DNA of 64,000 bases, taken from the NCBI RefSeq assembly GCF_001404985.1, contig NZ_JRLF01000006.1:62001-126000 (forward strand). The letters are read 5' to 3'. This document shows positions 8,816 through 16,411 of this stretch, one piece after another. The translations under genes and the position numbers were made by a program. How positions within the stretch are numbered: the stretch's first letter is position 1; each line of letters opens with the position of its first letter. This DNA comes from Flavobacterium aquidurense (GTDB lineage Bacteria > Bacteroidota > Bacteroidia > Flavobacteriales > Flavobacteriaceae). Under the pieces are notes generated by a model. That model did no database searches. It saw nothing but the letters and a program-made list of their open reading frames with translations, and was not told the origin of the DNA.

Positions 8816-8835
8816 CAATATTACGATATATATCG
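8816..8835 (-). promoter_or_regulatory. arsR operator and -7 region
   Basis: CGATATATATCG (8824-8835) is a perfect 12-bp palindrome. On the minus strand it is directly followed by TAATATTG (8823-8816), a one-mismatch -7 box. A repressor bound here would occupy the promoter spacer. ArsR-family sites are AT-rich dyads of this size. Confidence 0.6.
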
Positions 8836-8900
8836 ATATTAAAAAAGAAAATAATCCAATATTTTCTTTTTTAAAATGTTTATCATGAATATATTAGATT

Positions 8901-9299
8901 CTATACATCATTTAAGTTATGATTTTTCTTTGCAAATCCTTCAGGATACATAATAGCCAATAAAACAATAATAAGTAAAACGTTATATTCCATACCATTT
9001 CTTCCGCCGCCAACAACAAACCAGCCTTCTTTAAAATGAACTAATATAATTCCCATTATTAAAACAAAAATGGTTATAAATCCAGCCAGCTTAATATATT
9101 TATTTAAAATCAAAAGTATCGCCGCAACGATATGAGATAATTTAATAGACCACGCCAGGATTACACCAAAAGGAGCAAAGCCAATCTGATTGAGAAATAA
9201 ATTCCCAAAATCATTAATTCCGTTATCAAATATTCCAAAAATGGAATGAGTAAGAAGTATTACAGCAACAGAAAGACGCAAAAGTAAAGTTGAATTCAT
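8901..9299 (-). CDS. DoxX family membrane protein
   Basis: The 132-residue protein has four hydrophobic helices (about residues 5-22, 42-63, 69-88 and 103-120) and the DoxX-like pattern FAPFGVILAWSIKLSHIVAA. DoxX-type proteins are small inner-membrane proteins; some take part in quinone-linked or thiosulfate oxidation, but most have no known function. It is transcribed alone, with the ars promoter region downstream and a terminator upstream that separates it from the sigma operon. Confidence 0.85.
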   Translation of the reverse strand: MNSTLLLRLSVAVILLTHSIFGIFDNGINDFGNLFLNQIGFAPFGVILAWSIKLSHIVAAILLILNKYIKLAGFITIFVLIMGIILVHFKEGWFVVGGGRNGMEYNVLLIIVLLAIMYPEGFAKKNHNLNDV

Positions 9300-9348
9300 G
9301 GTTGAAAAGATATTGGTTTGCAGATAGTTATTAGAGTTAAGATAATAA

Positions 9349-9384
9349 AAAAACGCATATTAAAATAAATTAATATGCGTTTTT
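9349..9384 (-). terminator. Terminator of the ECF sigma/anti-sigma operon
   Basis: A 14-bp perfect stem (AAAAACGCATATTA at 9349-9362 with its complement at 9371-9384) has an 8-nt gap and gives a U-tract in the minus-strand transcript. It sits 22 nt past the anti-sigma stop codon. Confidence 0.8.
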
Positions 9385-9405
9385 AATTTTAATTTATTTC
9401 AGTTT

Positions 9406-10194
9406 TTAAACTTTTCCTAAAGTGTACAATTGTTCCATTGTAGGCGTTAAACTTCCTCCTGCAGGCTCCAGAGTAATCCCAAAAGCTTCAGCTGAATCTG
9501 TTTGACTTACAGCAAAGATTTTTTGATCATTTCCTTCAAAATTATCAAGTAAACCAATACTTGTTGGTGTAAGAACCGGGCTTAATTTTAAAGACCAAAC
9601 TTGGTAAACCATTCCTTTTGGTGGAGTTGGTAAACCTGCAGCGTCAATATAAGTCGTTTTCGTTTCTTTGTTCCAGTATACTTTTGCAAATGATTTAGGA
9701 GAAACTGCCTGTCCGCCAAGTGTTACGCCGGTATTTTTAATATCCCTTACAATAGTCAGGTTTTTCTCTGTTTGTTTATTTTGCTGGTCTAAGAAAGCAT
9801 AATCTCTTTGTATTTTGTTTTTCTCAGTACCAACAGTAGCAATAGCATCTTTTGTTTTAGTAAGTTCCAGTGTTTGATATCCAAAACCTAAAAGTAATAA
9901 TACTGCTGCAGCCCATCCTACGTATTGTGACCAGTTCGACGCTGGTTTCATCTCTACTACTTTGCCGTGTTTCAATTCTAAACGGGCTTTTATCTTTTCG
10001 AAATTAGCTACAGAATGAAAAGGGGAGAAGCTTGATGATAAAGCTACAATAGCTTTTTCTATGGAAATGATTTCCTGTTCGACCTCCGGATTCTTTTTTG
10101 CCAGTTCCGCTATTTCCAGATTTTCAGTTTCGGTTAATAAACCATAAACATACAATTCCAGAATTCCTGATTCTATATATTCTTGTGCTTCCAT
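9406..10194 (-). CDS. Anti-sigma factor, RskA-type
   Basis: The 262-residue membrane protein has an N-terminal cytoplasmic helical sigma-binding region opening EYIESGILELYVYGLL. One membrane helix (WAAAVLLLLGFGY, near residue 95) follows. A periplasmic RskA domain contains the pattern GLPTPPKGMVYQVW. The ATG shares one nucleotide with the stop codon of the sigma gene (TAATG), so the two are translationally coupled. The protein should hold the sigma factor at the membrane until a signal releases it. The signal is unknown; glutathione peroxidase nearby hints at oxidative stress. Confidence 0.88.
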   Translation of the reverse strand: MEAQEYIESGILELYVYGLLTETENLEIAELAKKNPEVEQEIISIEKAIVALSSSFSPFHSVANFEKIKARLELKHGKVVEMKPASNWSQYVGWAAAVLLLLGFGYQTLELTKTKDAIATVGTEKNKIQRDYAFLDQQNKQTEKNLTIVRDIKNTGVTLGGQAVSPKSFAKVYWNKETKTTYIDAAGLPTPPKGMVYQVWSLKLSPVLTPTSIGLLDNFEGNDQKIFAVSQTDSAEAFGITLEPAGGSLTPTMEQLYTLGKV

Positions 10195-10724
10195 TATATT
10201 TTTAAATAATTACGTAAATCGTTAATACAGTTTCTGTTTTGTGTTTTGATAGTCCCCAATGGAATTGCTAATTCTTCTGAAGCTTCCTGTTGGGTATATC
10301 CTTTAAAAAATAATAAATCTATAATCTCAATACATTTTGGTTTCAGTTTTTTGACGAATTCCTGAATTCCAATTGTATCAATTCTATTAGTCAATTTATT
10401 GCTGTCGTCTAACAGATTTACGAAATTATCTGAAGATAGGTTTTTTTGGCTGTTATTAAAATTCTTTGATCTTAGCTTGTCAATCGATGTATTCCTAGCT
10501 ATATTAAGGATCCAGGTATAAAAACGACCTTTTCCTTCATTATAAGAATCTATATTTTTCCAGATTTTGACAAAAACTTCCTGCAAAACATCTTCGGCTT
10601 CTTCTCGATTTTTTATTAAAACATTGATGACAGAAAACAAACTTTTAGAGTACATATCATACAAATGGGTAAAAGCTCTTTCGTCTTTCTTGTAAATTAA
10701 AACTAACAACTCATCTTGACTCAT
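10194..10724 (-). CDS. ECF-type RNA polymerase sigma-70 factor
   Basis: The 176-residue protein has sigma region 2 in the first half (EEAEDVLQEVFVKIWKN and GRFYTWILNIARN) and sigma region 4 in the second half (GYTQQEASEELAIPLGTIKTQ, helix-turn-helix). It lacks regions 1 and 3, as ECF factors do. It heads the operon with its anti-sigma factor. A minus-strand promoter of the TAnnTTTG type was not clear. Two ECF-like promoter repeats on the opposite strand upstream may be its targets (see findings). Confidence 0.93.
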   Translation of the reverse strand: MSQDELLVLIYKKDERAFTHLYDMYSKSLFSVINVLIKNREEAEDVLQEVFVKIWKNIDSYNEGKGRFYTWILNIARNTSIDKLRSKNFNNSQKNLSSDNFVNLLDDSNKLTNRIDTIGIQEFVKKLKPKCIEIIDLLFFKGYTQQEASEELAIPLGTIKTQNRNCINDLRNYLKI

Positions 10725-10874
10725 AGATTTTGGATTTTAAAGCTTAAACAAAATTTTAGTATACAATTTTATACTTTGAGATAAAGATAATTTATTTTTT
10801 TGTGAAAATTGTAAATTTTTTTGTAGCCTTAAACCTAGTAAAATAAAGGGTTTGAAAAAAAATATAGATTTTTT

Positions 10875-10914
10875 CTCAATATTTTAAAACCAAAAGTAAT
10901 CCAATTACGTATAT
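10875..10914 (+). promoter_or_regulatory. ECF-like promoter repeat, copy 1
   Basis: The repeat begins CTCAATATTTTAAAACC and ends TTACGTATAT. AAAACC (-35-like) and CGTAT (-10-like) are about 16 nt apart, matching the AAC/CGT pattern typical of ECF promoters. It is not a TAnnTTTG promoter. Assignment to the adjacent sigma factor is inference. Confidence 0.45.
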
Positions 10915-11054
10915 GCTATTATAACATCAAACGATAATTCTGAAAATAGCAGAACGAAAGAAAACAGCTTCAAAATTTAAATTCGCGGAGTAGTTTCAAA
11001 ACGAAAGTGAGAGGTTAAAATTTAAAAAATTATTAAAATTTAAGTAAAGTAAAT

Positions 11055-11093
11055 CTCAATATTTAAAACCGAATGTCATGGGTTACGTATATA
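11055..11093 (+). promoter_or_regulatory. ECF-like promoter repeat, copy 2
   Basis: CTCAATATTTAAAACC, then GGTTACGTATATAC: the same two conserved blocks as copy 1 with about 15 nt between AAAACC and CGTAT. Transcription from here would start near 11098 and run to the terminator at 11442, producing an RNA of about 380 nt. Confidence 0.45.
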
Positions 11094-11197
11094 CTTTAAG
11101 AATATTGATTGTTGGATTAACAACAGTTTTGGCATTAACGAATTTTAATAGTGTTGATTTTCGAAATTCTATCATTTATAATAAAATTCAGATTTAA
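11078..11197 (+). CDS. Possible 39-residue hydrophobic peptide
   Basis: ATG at 11078 opens a frame starting MGYVYTLRILIVGLTTVLAL and ending at a TAA at 11195. Residues 8-21 could form one membrane helix. Its start lies inside the second ECF-like repeat, so it could only be translated from the copy 1 transcript. No homologue is recognised, and chance occurrence in AT-rich DNA is quite possible. Confidence 0.2.
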   Translation: MGYVYTLRILIVGLTTVLALTNFNSVDFRNSIIYNKIQI

Positions 11198-11212
11198 TAT
11201 AATATTTAATGG

Positions 11213-11380
11213 TTGATGTCCCCGGACTTCCAAACCGAAAATTAAAAATAAAATTTAAAATAGTTAGATTCATCTCATTATAAGAATTAGTAAATTTTAT
11301 AATATAAACGCCAGTAAACGATATAAAACAGAAAGATATTTAGATTTTAAATATAATTTTCACAATAACCGGGGCATCAA
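11213..11380 (+). ncRNA. Candidate structured RNA closed by a GC-rich long-range stem
   Basis: TTGATG (11213-11218) and CCCCGG (11220-11225) pair with CATCAA (11375-11380) and CCGGGG (11369-11374), 12 pairs with one bulged T. They enclose about 143 nt of AT-rich sequence. Two G-U pairs could extend the outer end. A terminator follows 60 nt later. It could also be the terminal inverted repeats of a small non-coding mobile element. Confidence 0.35.
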
Positions 11381-11441
11381 TTATAATAAAAAATATAAAA
11401 GCATAACAATTAATTCATGGTTTGATTTGTTTGTATGGGGG

Positions 11442-11480
11442 GAAGCCTAGCGTCTGATTAACGCTAGGCTTCAATTTTTT
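11442..11480 (+). terminator. Strong intrinsic terminator before gpx
   Basis: GAAGCCTAGCGT (11442-11453) pairs perfectly with ACGCTAGGCTTC (11461-11472) around a 7-nt loop, followed by AATTTTTT. No annotated gene precedes it on this strand, which is the main reason to expect a non-coding transcript upstream. Confidence 0.85.
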
Positions 11481-11563
11481 ATTTAACTTATGTTTAATAA
11501 AAATAAAGCAGGCAAAATATTTAATGAAAACAGATTTTAACTAATTTTATAAAAAATTAAACA

Positions 11564-12151
11564 ATGAAAAAAATAGTATTCATAGCTTGTAGTGTTGTCT
11601 TTTTATTAGGCACACAAATTCAGGCTCAAACAAGTAAAAATAAATTATCTAAAACAGATAAAGCCATGGCAAAAGAAAACATTTACCAATTTAAAGTTCA
11701 GGATTTATCAGGAGATACTTTTGATTTCGCCTCTCTAAAAGGTAAAAAAGTTATGATTGTAAATACTGCTTCAAAATGTGGATTAACTCCTCAGTACAAA
11801 GATCTTGAAGCTATTTACAAAGAGTATAAAGACAAAGGTTTTGTAATTGTAGGTTTTCCTGCTAATAATTTTGCCTCTCAGGAACCTGGTACTAACAAAG
11901 AAATCGAAACATTTTGCCAACAAAATTATGGTGTAACTTTTCCTATGATGGATAAAGTTTCTGTAAAAGGAGATGATATGTGCGAAGTTTATAAATTTCT
12001 GACGCAAAAATCCAAAAACGGATTACAGGATTCTGAAGTAGAATGGAACTTTCAAAAATACCTAATCAACGAAAAAGGAGAATTGGTTAAAGTAATCAAG
12101 CCAAGAACATTACCTACAGATCCTGAAGTGATCAATTGGATAAAAAGTTAA
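11564..12151 (+). CDS. Secreted glutathione peroxidase-family protein
   Basis: The 195-residue protein opens with a signal peptide (MKKIVFIACSVVFLLGTQIQAQ). The thioredoxin-like GPx domain has peroxidatic Cys72 in NTASKCGLTPQY, Gln106 in FPANNFASQEPG and W161-N162 in WNFQKYL, completing the catalytic set. A further Cys118 is in the position used as resolving Cys by thioredoxin-dependent GPx enzymes. It should reduce peroxides in the periplasm, probably with thioredoxin-type donors. No clear TAnnTTTG promoter lies in the 83 nt after the upstream terminator, so read-through or another sigma factor may express it. Confidence 0.9.
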   Translation: MKKIVFIACSVVFLLGTQIQAQTSKNKLSKTDKAMAKENIYQFKVQDLSGDTFDFASLKGKKVMIVNTASKCGLTPQYKDLEAIYKEYKDKGFVIVGFPANNFASQEPGTNKEIETFCQQNYGVTFPMMDKVSVKGDDMCEVYKFLTQKSKNGLQDSEVEWNFQKYLINEKGELVKVIKPRTLPTDPEVINWIKS

Positions 12152-12170
12152 TAGTAACTATCTCAACCAA

Positions 12171-12213
12171 AAAATCCACAAATTTGAATCAGTTTCAAGT
12201 TTGTGGATTTTTT
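12171..12213 (+). terminator. Terminator of gpx
   Basis: AAAATCCACAAA (12171-12182) pairs with TTTGTGGATTTT (12200-12211), with an inner TTGAA/TTCAA extension and a trailing T-run. Confidence 0.85.
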
Positions 12214-12330
12214 TATGCCGTTTAGTTGTCAAATGACAAAAAAATAGCATCCAGCTTTGTGCCTTTTGTGGTAAAAAAAAGCTTTCAGGTAAAAGCGTTC
12301 CAGAAAATAAACATTGCAGTAAAAAAAAGA

Positions 12331-12387
12331 AAAAATCCGCGTTAATCAGCGTTTTCGCATTAGCGAATCCGTTTCATCCGCGTCCCA
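12331..12387. repeat. Dispersed intergenic repeat (ATCCGCG type)
   Basis: The sequence has AATCCGCGTTAATCAGCG, then the small palindrome TTCGC-ATTA-GCGAA (12354-12367), then AATCCGTTTCATCCGCGT. It is GC-richer than its surroundings and lies just past the GNAT stop codon. Sequences of this pattern recur between genes in Flavobacterium. Confidence 0.5.
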
Positions 12388-12885
12388 TTACTTCAAGATC
12401 AACTGCATGAAAACCAAATCAAGCCAATGATCAAATTTATAGCCCACTTCTCGAATTGTTCCTGTAACTGTGAAACCAAATTTTTCATGAAAGGCAATAC
12501 TTCCTGCATTATCAGCATCAATAGCACCAATCATAACATGATAGCCTTGTTCTTTTGCCAGACGAATTAATTCAAGTAATAGTTTAGATCCAACACCTTT
12601 TCCAATTACATTATCAACAACATAAACGGAATGTTCGACCGTATATTGATACCCAATTTTTTCCCGAAACTGTCCGTAGCTGCCAAAACCAACAACTTCT
12701 CCTTCCAGCTCTGCCACAACAATAGGCAGGTTCTTGGCTGTTTTATCTTCAAACCATTTCGTTTGTACTTCAAGAGTTTGAATGTCATAACTATAATTTG
12801 CAGTAGTATGCAAAATAGAATGATTTACAATTTCAAGAATTTTCTCTAAATCATTGGTTGTGGCAGGTCTAAGTAATACGTTCAT
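12388..12885 (-). CDS. GNAT acetyltransferase, phosphinothricin-acetyltransferase-like
   Basis: The 165-residue GNAT protein opens LRPATTNDLEKILEIVNHSI. The acetyl-CoA loop is VIGKGVGSKLLLELI, and motif B carries IDADNAGSIAFHEKFGF. The arrangement resembles the Pat/YncA/MnaT subgroup, which acetylates the amino groups of phosphinothricin, methionine sulfoximine or similar small amines. The physiological substrate cannot be read from the sequence. It starts 21 nt downstream of the thioredoxin-family stop codon and may be co-transcribed with it. Confidence 0.85.
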   Translation of the reverse strand: MNVLLRPATTNDLEKILEIVNHSILHTTANYSYDIQTLEVQTKWFEDKTAKNLPIVVAELEGEVVGFGSYGQFREKIGYQYTVEHSVYVVDNVIGKGVGSKLLLELIRLAKEQGYHVMIGAIDADNAGSIAFHEKFGFTVTGTIREVGYKFDHWLDLVFMQLILK

Positions 12886-12906
12886 GGTTGTTTTGGTAGT
12901 TTTTTG

Positions 12907-14085
12907 TTATTTTTTATTTAGTTCAGCCAATAAATCATCGACATCTTTGGTACTCCAGCCCATTTCAGCACCAATTCCCTTAGCATCTTTAGCATATTTT
13001 AAAGCTGATTTTTTGTCTTTTATCTTATTATAAAGTCTGGCAACAAGTAAATTACCATCAAATGAATCATTTAATTCTAAAGAATGTTTTACCCAGGAAA
13101 TTGATTTGTTTAAGCTTTCGGTATCTGAAATATGTTTTAAATAAATCTGTCCAATATCCTTTAGGAAACTCGCATCATTCCAAACCAATTTTTCTGTATT
13201 TTCAAGCGTTACTTTCTTGTAGAAATCCCATTTTTCAGTTCTTTCTGCCAGAGTCAGATCAAATTTAAACACAATTGAATCTGTCTTTTGTAATCGAATA
13301 GATTTGGCAACTTCTCTTTGTTTGTAATAGTTTATAGTATCTAAATTATCAACATAAGGACGAAGTAATTCATTTACAATACTTTCAATTTTTCGATCGA
13401 CACGATTTTGAGAAGCCACGGCAGCAAAATCTTTTTGATGACTTAAAACATATTGAAACTCTCTCGATTTAATATCGGTTACACCATTTGCAATAACACG
13501 CCAATTGAGTTCACTAACCAATTGCGTATCAGATTGTGTATTGAGGTAAATATGTGTTGGAATCGATAAATCAGTTCTGTCTTTTCCTTTCTTCAATGTA
13601 TTCAGATAAGTAAAAAAAGTGGTCGAATTACTTGGGTCTGCAAGAAATTGCTTTTCTAAATACGGCAATTGCATCTTGGGATTCAAAGCATAATTAGCTT
13701 CGTTTATAAAATCAGCCTTTTTAGATTCTCCTTTTAAAGCATATAAAAGCGTTTCATTATTTGGGTCTATAAATAAAAAAGCAGGCAGTGATTTTGTGCC
13801 ATATTTATCCTTAAGAGCAATTCCTTCTTCTTTTTCGATATTTTTCCAGGCACACGTATAGTTTTTCTTTAAAAAATCGATCACTGCAGGATCGCTAAAA
13901 ACTTCTTTCTTCATCTGGTTGCAATGCGGGCACCAATCTGCATAAAGCATTACAAAAAGTGGTTTACCTTCTTTTTTTGCATTTTCTAAGGCTGTTTTAT
14001 AAGGCGTATCATCAGGAACAAACTGATTTTGAGATTGTATGGCTTGTAACGAAAGGTAAAAGAATAATATATAGAAGAAACGCAT
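12907..14085 (-). CDS. Secreted thioredoxin-fold protein with C-terminal helical repeats
   Basis: The 392-residue protein has a signal peptide (MRFFYILFFYLSLQAIQSQ). The thioredoxin domain carries the redox motif WCPHC (Cys52, Cys55) and a conserved cis-Pro region TKSLPAFLFID. The remaining roughly 250 residues are mostly helical, and the last 60 (ELNDSFDGNLLVARLYNKIKD onward) resemble a tetratricopeptide repeat. It probably acts as a periplasmic thiol-disulfide protein; CPHC is closer to DsbA-type oxidants than the CGPC of reductants. A TATATTTG box lies upstream on the minus strand at 14119-14126. Confidence 0.85.
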   Translation of the reverse strand: MRFFYILFFYLSLQAIQSQNQFVPDDTPYKTALENAKKEGKPLFVMLYADWCPHCNQMKKEVFSDPAVIDFLKKNYTCAWKNIEKEEGIALKDKYGTKSLPAFLFIDPNNETLLYALKGESKKADFINEANYALNPKMQLPYLEKQFLADPSNSTTFFTYLNTLKKGKDRTDLSIPTHIYLNTQSDTQLVSELNWRVIANGVTDIKSREFQYVLSHQKDFAAVASQNRVDRKIESIVNELLRPYVDNLDTINYYKQREVAKSIRLQKTDSIVFKFDLTLAERTEKWDFYKKVTLENTEKLVWNDASFLKDIGQIYLKHISDTESLNKSISWVKHSLELNDSFDGNLLVARLYNKIKDKKSALKYAKDAKGIGAEMGWSTKDVDDLLAELNKK

Positions 14086-14118
14086 ATGGAGTATATTTTT
14101 ATTAAAAAATCAGTTTTA

Positions 14119-14126
14119 CAAATATA
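14119..14126 (-). promoter_or_regulatory. -7 box of the thioredoxin-family gene
   Basis: The minus strand reads TATATTTG, an exact consensus match 33 nt before the start codon. The -33 element is not clear. Confidence 0.5.
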
Positions 14127-14192
14127 TTCCCTTTTTCTAAAAACAGCCCTTAATATCTTCCTATTTATAAGTTAAATCCAATGTGAAGTTTG

Positions 14193-14200
14193 TAACTTTG
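14193..14200 (+). promoter_or_regulatory. -7 box of menD
   Basis: TAACTTTG fits TAnnTTTG exactly and lies 60 nt before the menD ATG. The 175-nt gap therefore holds two divergent promoters, for menD and for the thioredoxin-family gene. Confidence 0.6.
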
Positions 14201-14260
14201 TGATATTAAAAAGAAATCGTCAACTTTAGATTTTCTTAAAAAAAGTAATACTCCATAAGA

Positions 14261-15928
14261 ATGATTTACCCCAAAATAGCGCTTGCTCAAAGCATTATCG
14301 AAATTTGTTTAGCAAAAGGAATCACCAATATTATAATTTCTCCTGGATCAAGAAACGCACCTCTAACAATTGGGTTTGCACAAAACCCTAATTTTAAATG
14401 TTACAGCATTGCTGATGAGCGTTGCGCCGCTTTTTTTGCCTTAGGAATTGCACAGCAAACCAAACTGCCAACTGCAATTGTTTGTACCTCAGGATCAGCA
14501 TTATTAAATTATTATCCGGCTGTAGCCGAAGCTTTTTACAGTCAGATTCCGTTAATCGTAATTTCGGCAGACCGTCCGCAAAGTAAGATTGATATTGGCG
14601 ATGGTCAAACCATTCGTCAGGAAAATGTTTTTCAGAACCACTCTGTTTTCAATGCCAATTTAACAGAAGATGCATCTGTCGAAAATGATTTAAAAATCAA
14701 TAAAGCAATCGAAACCGCTATTCTTCAAAAAGGACCTGTTCATATCAATGCTCCGTTTGAAGAACCTTTATATGAAACGGTTTCACAACTTTCTGTTGAA
14801 CCAAAAATTACTCACTCAGAGGAAATTCTCGGAACAAAAATTATCGAAAATATTGATGATGTAGTTTCTGTTTGGAATACTTCAAAAAGAAAATTAATTC
14901 TTATTGGAGGCATAAACGAAGCTAATTCTGTAAGCAAAGAAATTCTGGAAAACTTCGCCAAAGATCCCTCAATTGTAGTGCTTACGGAGACAACATCAAA
15001 CTTACATGACCCAAGTTTTATTAATAGTATAGACAGCTTAATTACACCTTTTGACGATTGTGATTTTAAAGAATTAGAACCAGAAGTTTTAATCACTTTT
15101 GGCGGTATGATTGTTTCAAAACGTATTAAGGCTTTTTTACGAAAATACAAACCTGCACATCACTGGCATATAGATACTTTACGTGCTTACGATACATTTA
15201 ATGCTTTAAGTAAACATTTTGTAATGGAACCAGAAGATTTTTTCAAAGAACTGCTTCCAAAAACAGCATTTGTATCGAGTAAATATTTCTCGAAAATTGA
15301 TAAAATTTACGATTTAAGAAAAATCAGAAAACAGGAATATTTGCGTAAAATTACATTCTCTGATTTTAAAGTATTCGAAAAAGTAATAGAATCACTTCCT
15401 AAAAACAGTCAGCTGCAAATTAGCAATAGTTCAGCGATTCGTTATGCGCAGTTAATTGAGATTGATCCTTCAATTGAAGTTTATTGCAACCGCGGAACAA
15501 GTGGTATTGACGGAAGCACATCAACAGCAGTAGGTGCGGCGGTAGGAAGAAGCGATAAGCAAACCGTATTTATTACAGGAGATATTGGTTTTCTTTATGA
15601 CAGCAATGCGCTTTGGAATTCCTATATTCCTAAAAATTTCAAAATTATTTTGATAAATAATGGAGGAGGGGGAATTTTCAGGATTTTACCAGGACACGAA
15701 GAAAAACCTGTTTTTAATACCTATTTCGAAACTTCACATCAATTGACAGCAGAACATTTGGCTAAAATGTATGACCTTAATTACTTTACTGCCAAAGATG
15801 TAGCTTCTTTAGAAAAGAATATAGCAGCGCTTTATAATGAAAATAACACTGCGGGAATTTTAGAAGTTTTTACTCCAACTTTTGAAAACGATGTTGTTTT
15901 AAAACAATATTTCAAAGAGTTGGTATAA
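14261..15928 (+). CDS. menD: 2-succinyl-5-enolpyruvyl-6-hydroxy-3-cyclohexene-1-carboxylate synthase
   Basis: The 555-residue ThDP enzyme opens IIEICLAKGITNIIISPGSRNAPLT and has the pyrimidine-binding CTSGSALLNYYPAVAEA region. The ThDP/Mg2+ motif starts GDIGFLYDSNALWN and is followed by the glycine run NNGGGGIFR. This is the normal length and architecture for MenD, which adds 2-oxoglutarate-derived succinic semialdehyde to isochorismate in menaquinone synthesis. menF (isochorismate synthase), often next to menD, is not in the window. menB, menA and menC follow at 19.5-25.2 kb on the same strand. Confidence 0.97.
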   Translation: MIYPKIALAQSIIEICLAKGITNIIISPGSRNAPLTIGFAQNPNFKCYSIADERCAAFFALGIAQQTKLPTAIVCTSGSALLNYYPAVAEAFYSQIPLIVISADRPQSKIDIGDGQTIRQENVFQNHSVFNANLTEDASVENDLKINKAIETAILQKGPVHINAPFEEPLYETVSQLSVEPKITHSEEILGTKIIENIDDVVSVWNTSKRKLILIGGINEANSVSKEILENFAKDPSIVVLTETTSNLHDPSFINSIDSLITPFDDCDFKELEPEVLITFGGMIVSKRIKAFLRKYKPAHHWHIDTLRAYDTFNALSKHFVMEPEDFFKELLPKTAFVSSKYFSKIDKIYDLRKIRKQEYLRKITFSDFKVFEKVIESLPKNSQLQISNSSAIRYAQLIEIDPSIEVYCNRGTSGIDGSTSTAVGAAVGRSDKQTVFITGDIGFLYDSNALWNSYIPKNFKIILINNGGGGIFRILPGHEEKPVFNTYFETSHQLTAEHLAKMYDLNYFTAKDVASLEKNIAALYNENNTAGILEVFTPTFENDVVLKQYFKELV

Positions 15929-15977
15929 TTTGTAAATAAAATTAACTAAAAATAATTTTTAATGTAGGATAAATCTT

Positions 15978-15985
15978 TAAATTTG
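15978..15985 (+). promoter_or_regulatory. -7 box of the DUF2853 gene
   Basis: TAAATTTG matches TAnnTTTG, 30 nt before the start codon. This suggests the gene has its own promoter rather than depending on menD. Confidence 0.5.
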
Positions 15986-16015
15986 AATTTTATAAATCTA
16001 ATTTAAATTTTTATT

Positions 16016-16357
16016 ATGAGTGCAAGAGAAGAATTAATTAAAAAGTATGCAGAAGATCTAAAAGTAAAATGTGGTGTAACACCGGATATGGATTTACTCA
16101 CAAAAGTAGTTATTGGGTGTGGACCTTCTATTTATAATGCAGATGCATCGACAGTGGCCGGAACCCAACATTCAGAAATAGATACTGTGAGAAAAAATTT
16201 CCTGATTAAAAAACTAGGATTGCCGGATGGCCCGGATTTAGAACCTGCCATTTCTACTGTTCTTCAAAAATACGGACATTCGAATAAACACAAATACAGA
16301 GCGGTTGTTTATTACTTACTGACATTGCATTTTAAAAAAGAAAGTGTTTACAAATAA
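16016..16357 (+). CDS. DUF2853 family protein
   Basis: The 113-residue soluble helical protein opens MSAREELIKKYAEDLKVKCG and carries the family features IGCGPSIYNADASTVA and NKHKYRAVVYYLL. No enzymatic motif is visible and the family has no established function. It follows menD by 87 nt with its own -7 box and is closed by a terminator, so it is probably monocistronic. Confidence 0.88.
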   Translation: MSAREELIKKYAEDLKVKCGVTPDMDLLTKVVIGCGPSIYNADASTVAGTQHSEIDTVRKNFLIKKLGLPDGPDLEPAISTVLQKYGHSNKHKYRAVVYYLLTLHFKKESVYK

Positions 16358-16376
16358 CATTTTAGATTAAAAAAAG

Positions 16377-16401
16377 AAAAGCGCCTAATTGGCGCTTTTT
16401 T
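16377..16401. terminator. Bidirectional terminator between DUF2853 and M28 genes
   Basis: AAAAGCGCC (16377-16385) pairs with GGCGCTTTT (16391-16399) around TAATT, with A- and T-runs on the two sides. It serves both convergent genes. Confidence 0.85.
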
Positions 16402-16411
16402 ATGTTGTAAT

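Larger units (their letters stand above)
10725..11563. other. 839-nt region between the sigma factor and gpx with no large gene
   Basis: No long frame on either strand. It holds two related direct repeats (10875-10914 and 11055-11093), a 39-codon frame (11078), a long-range GC-rich stem (11213-11225 with 11369-11380) and a strong plus-strand terminator at 11442. These fit one or more plus-strand transcripts of about 350-550 nt. Confidence 0.6.
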
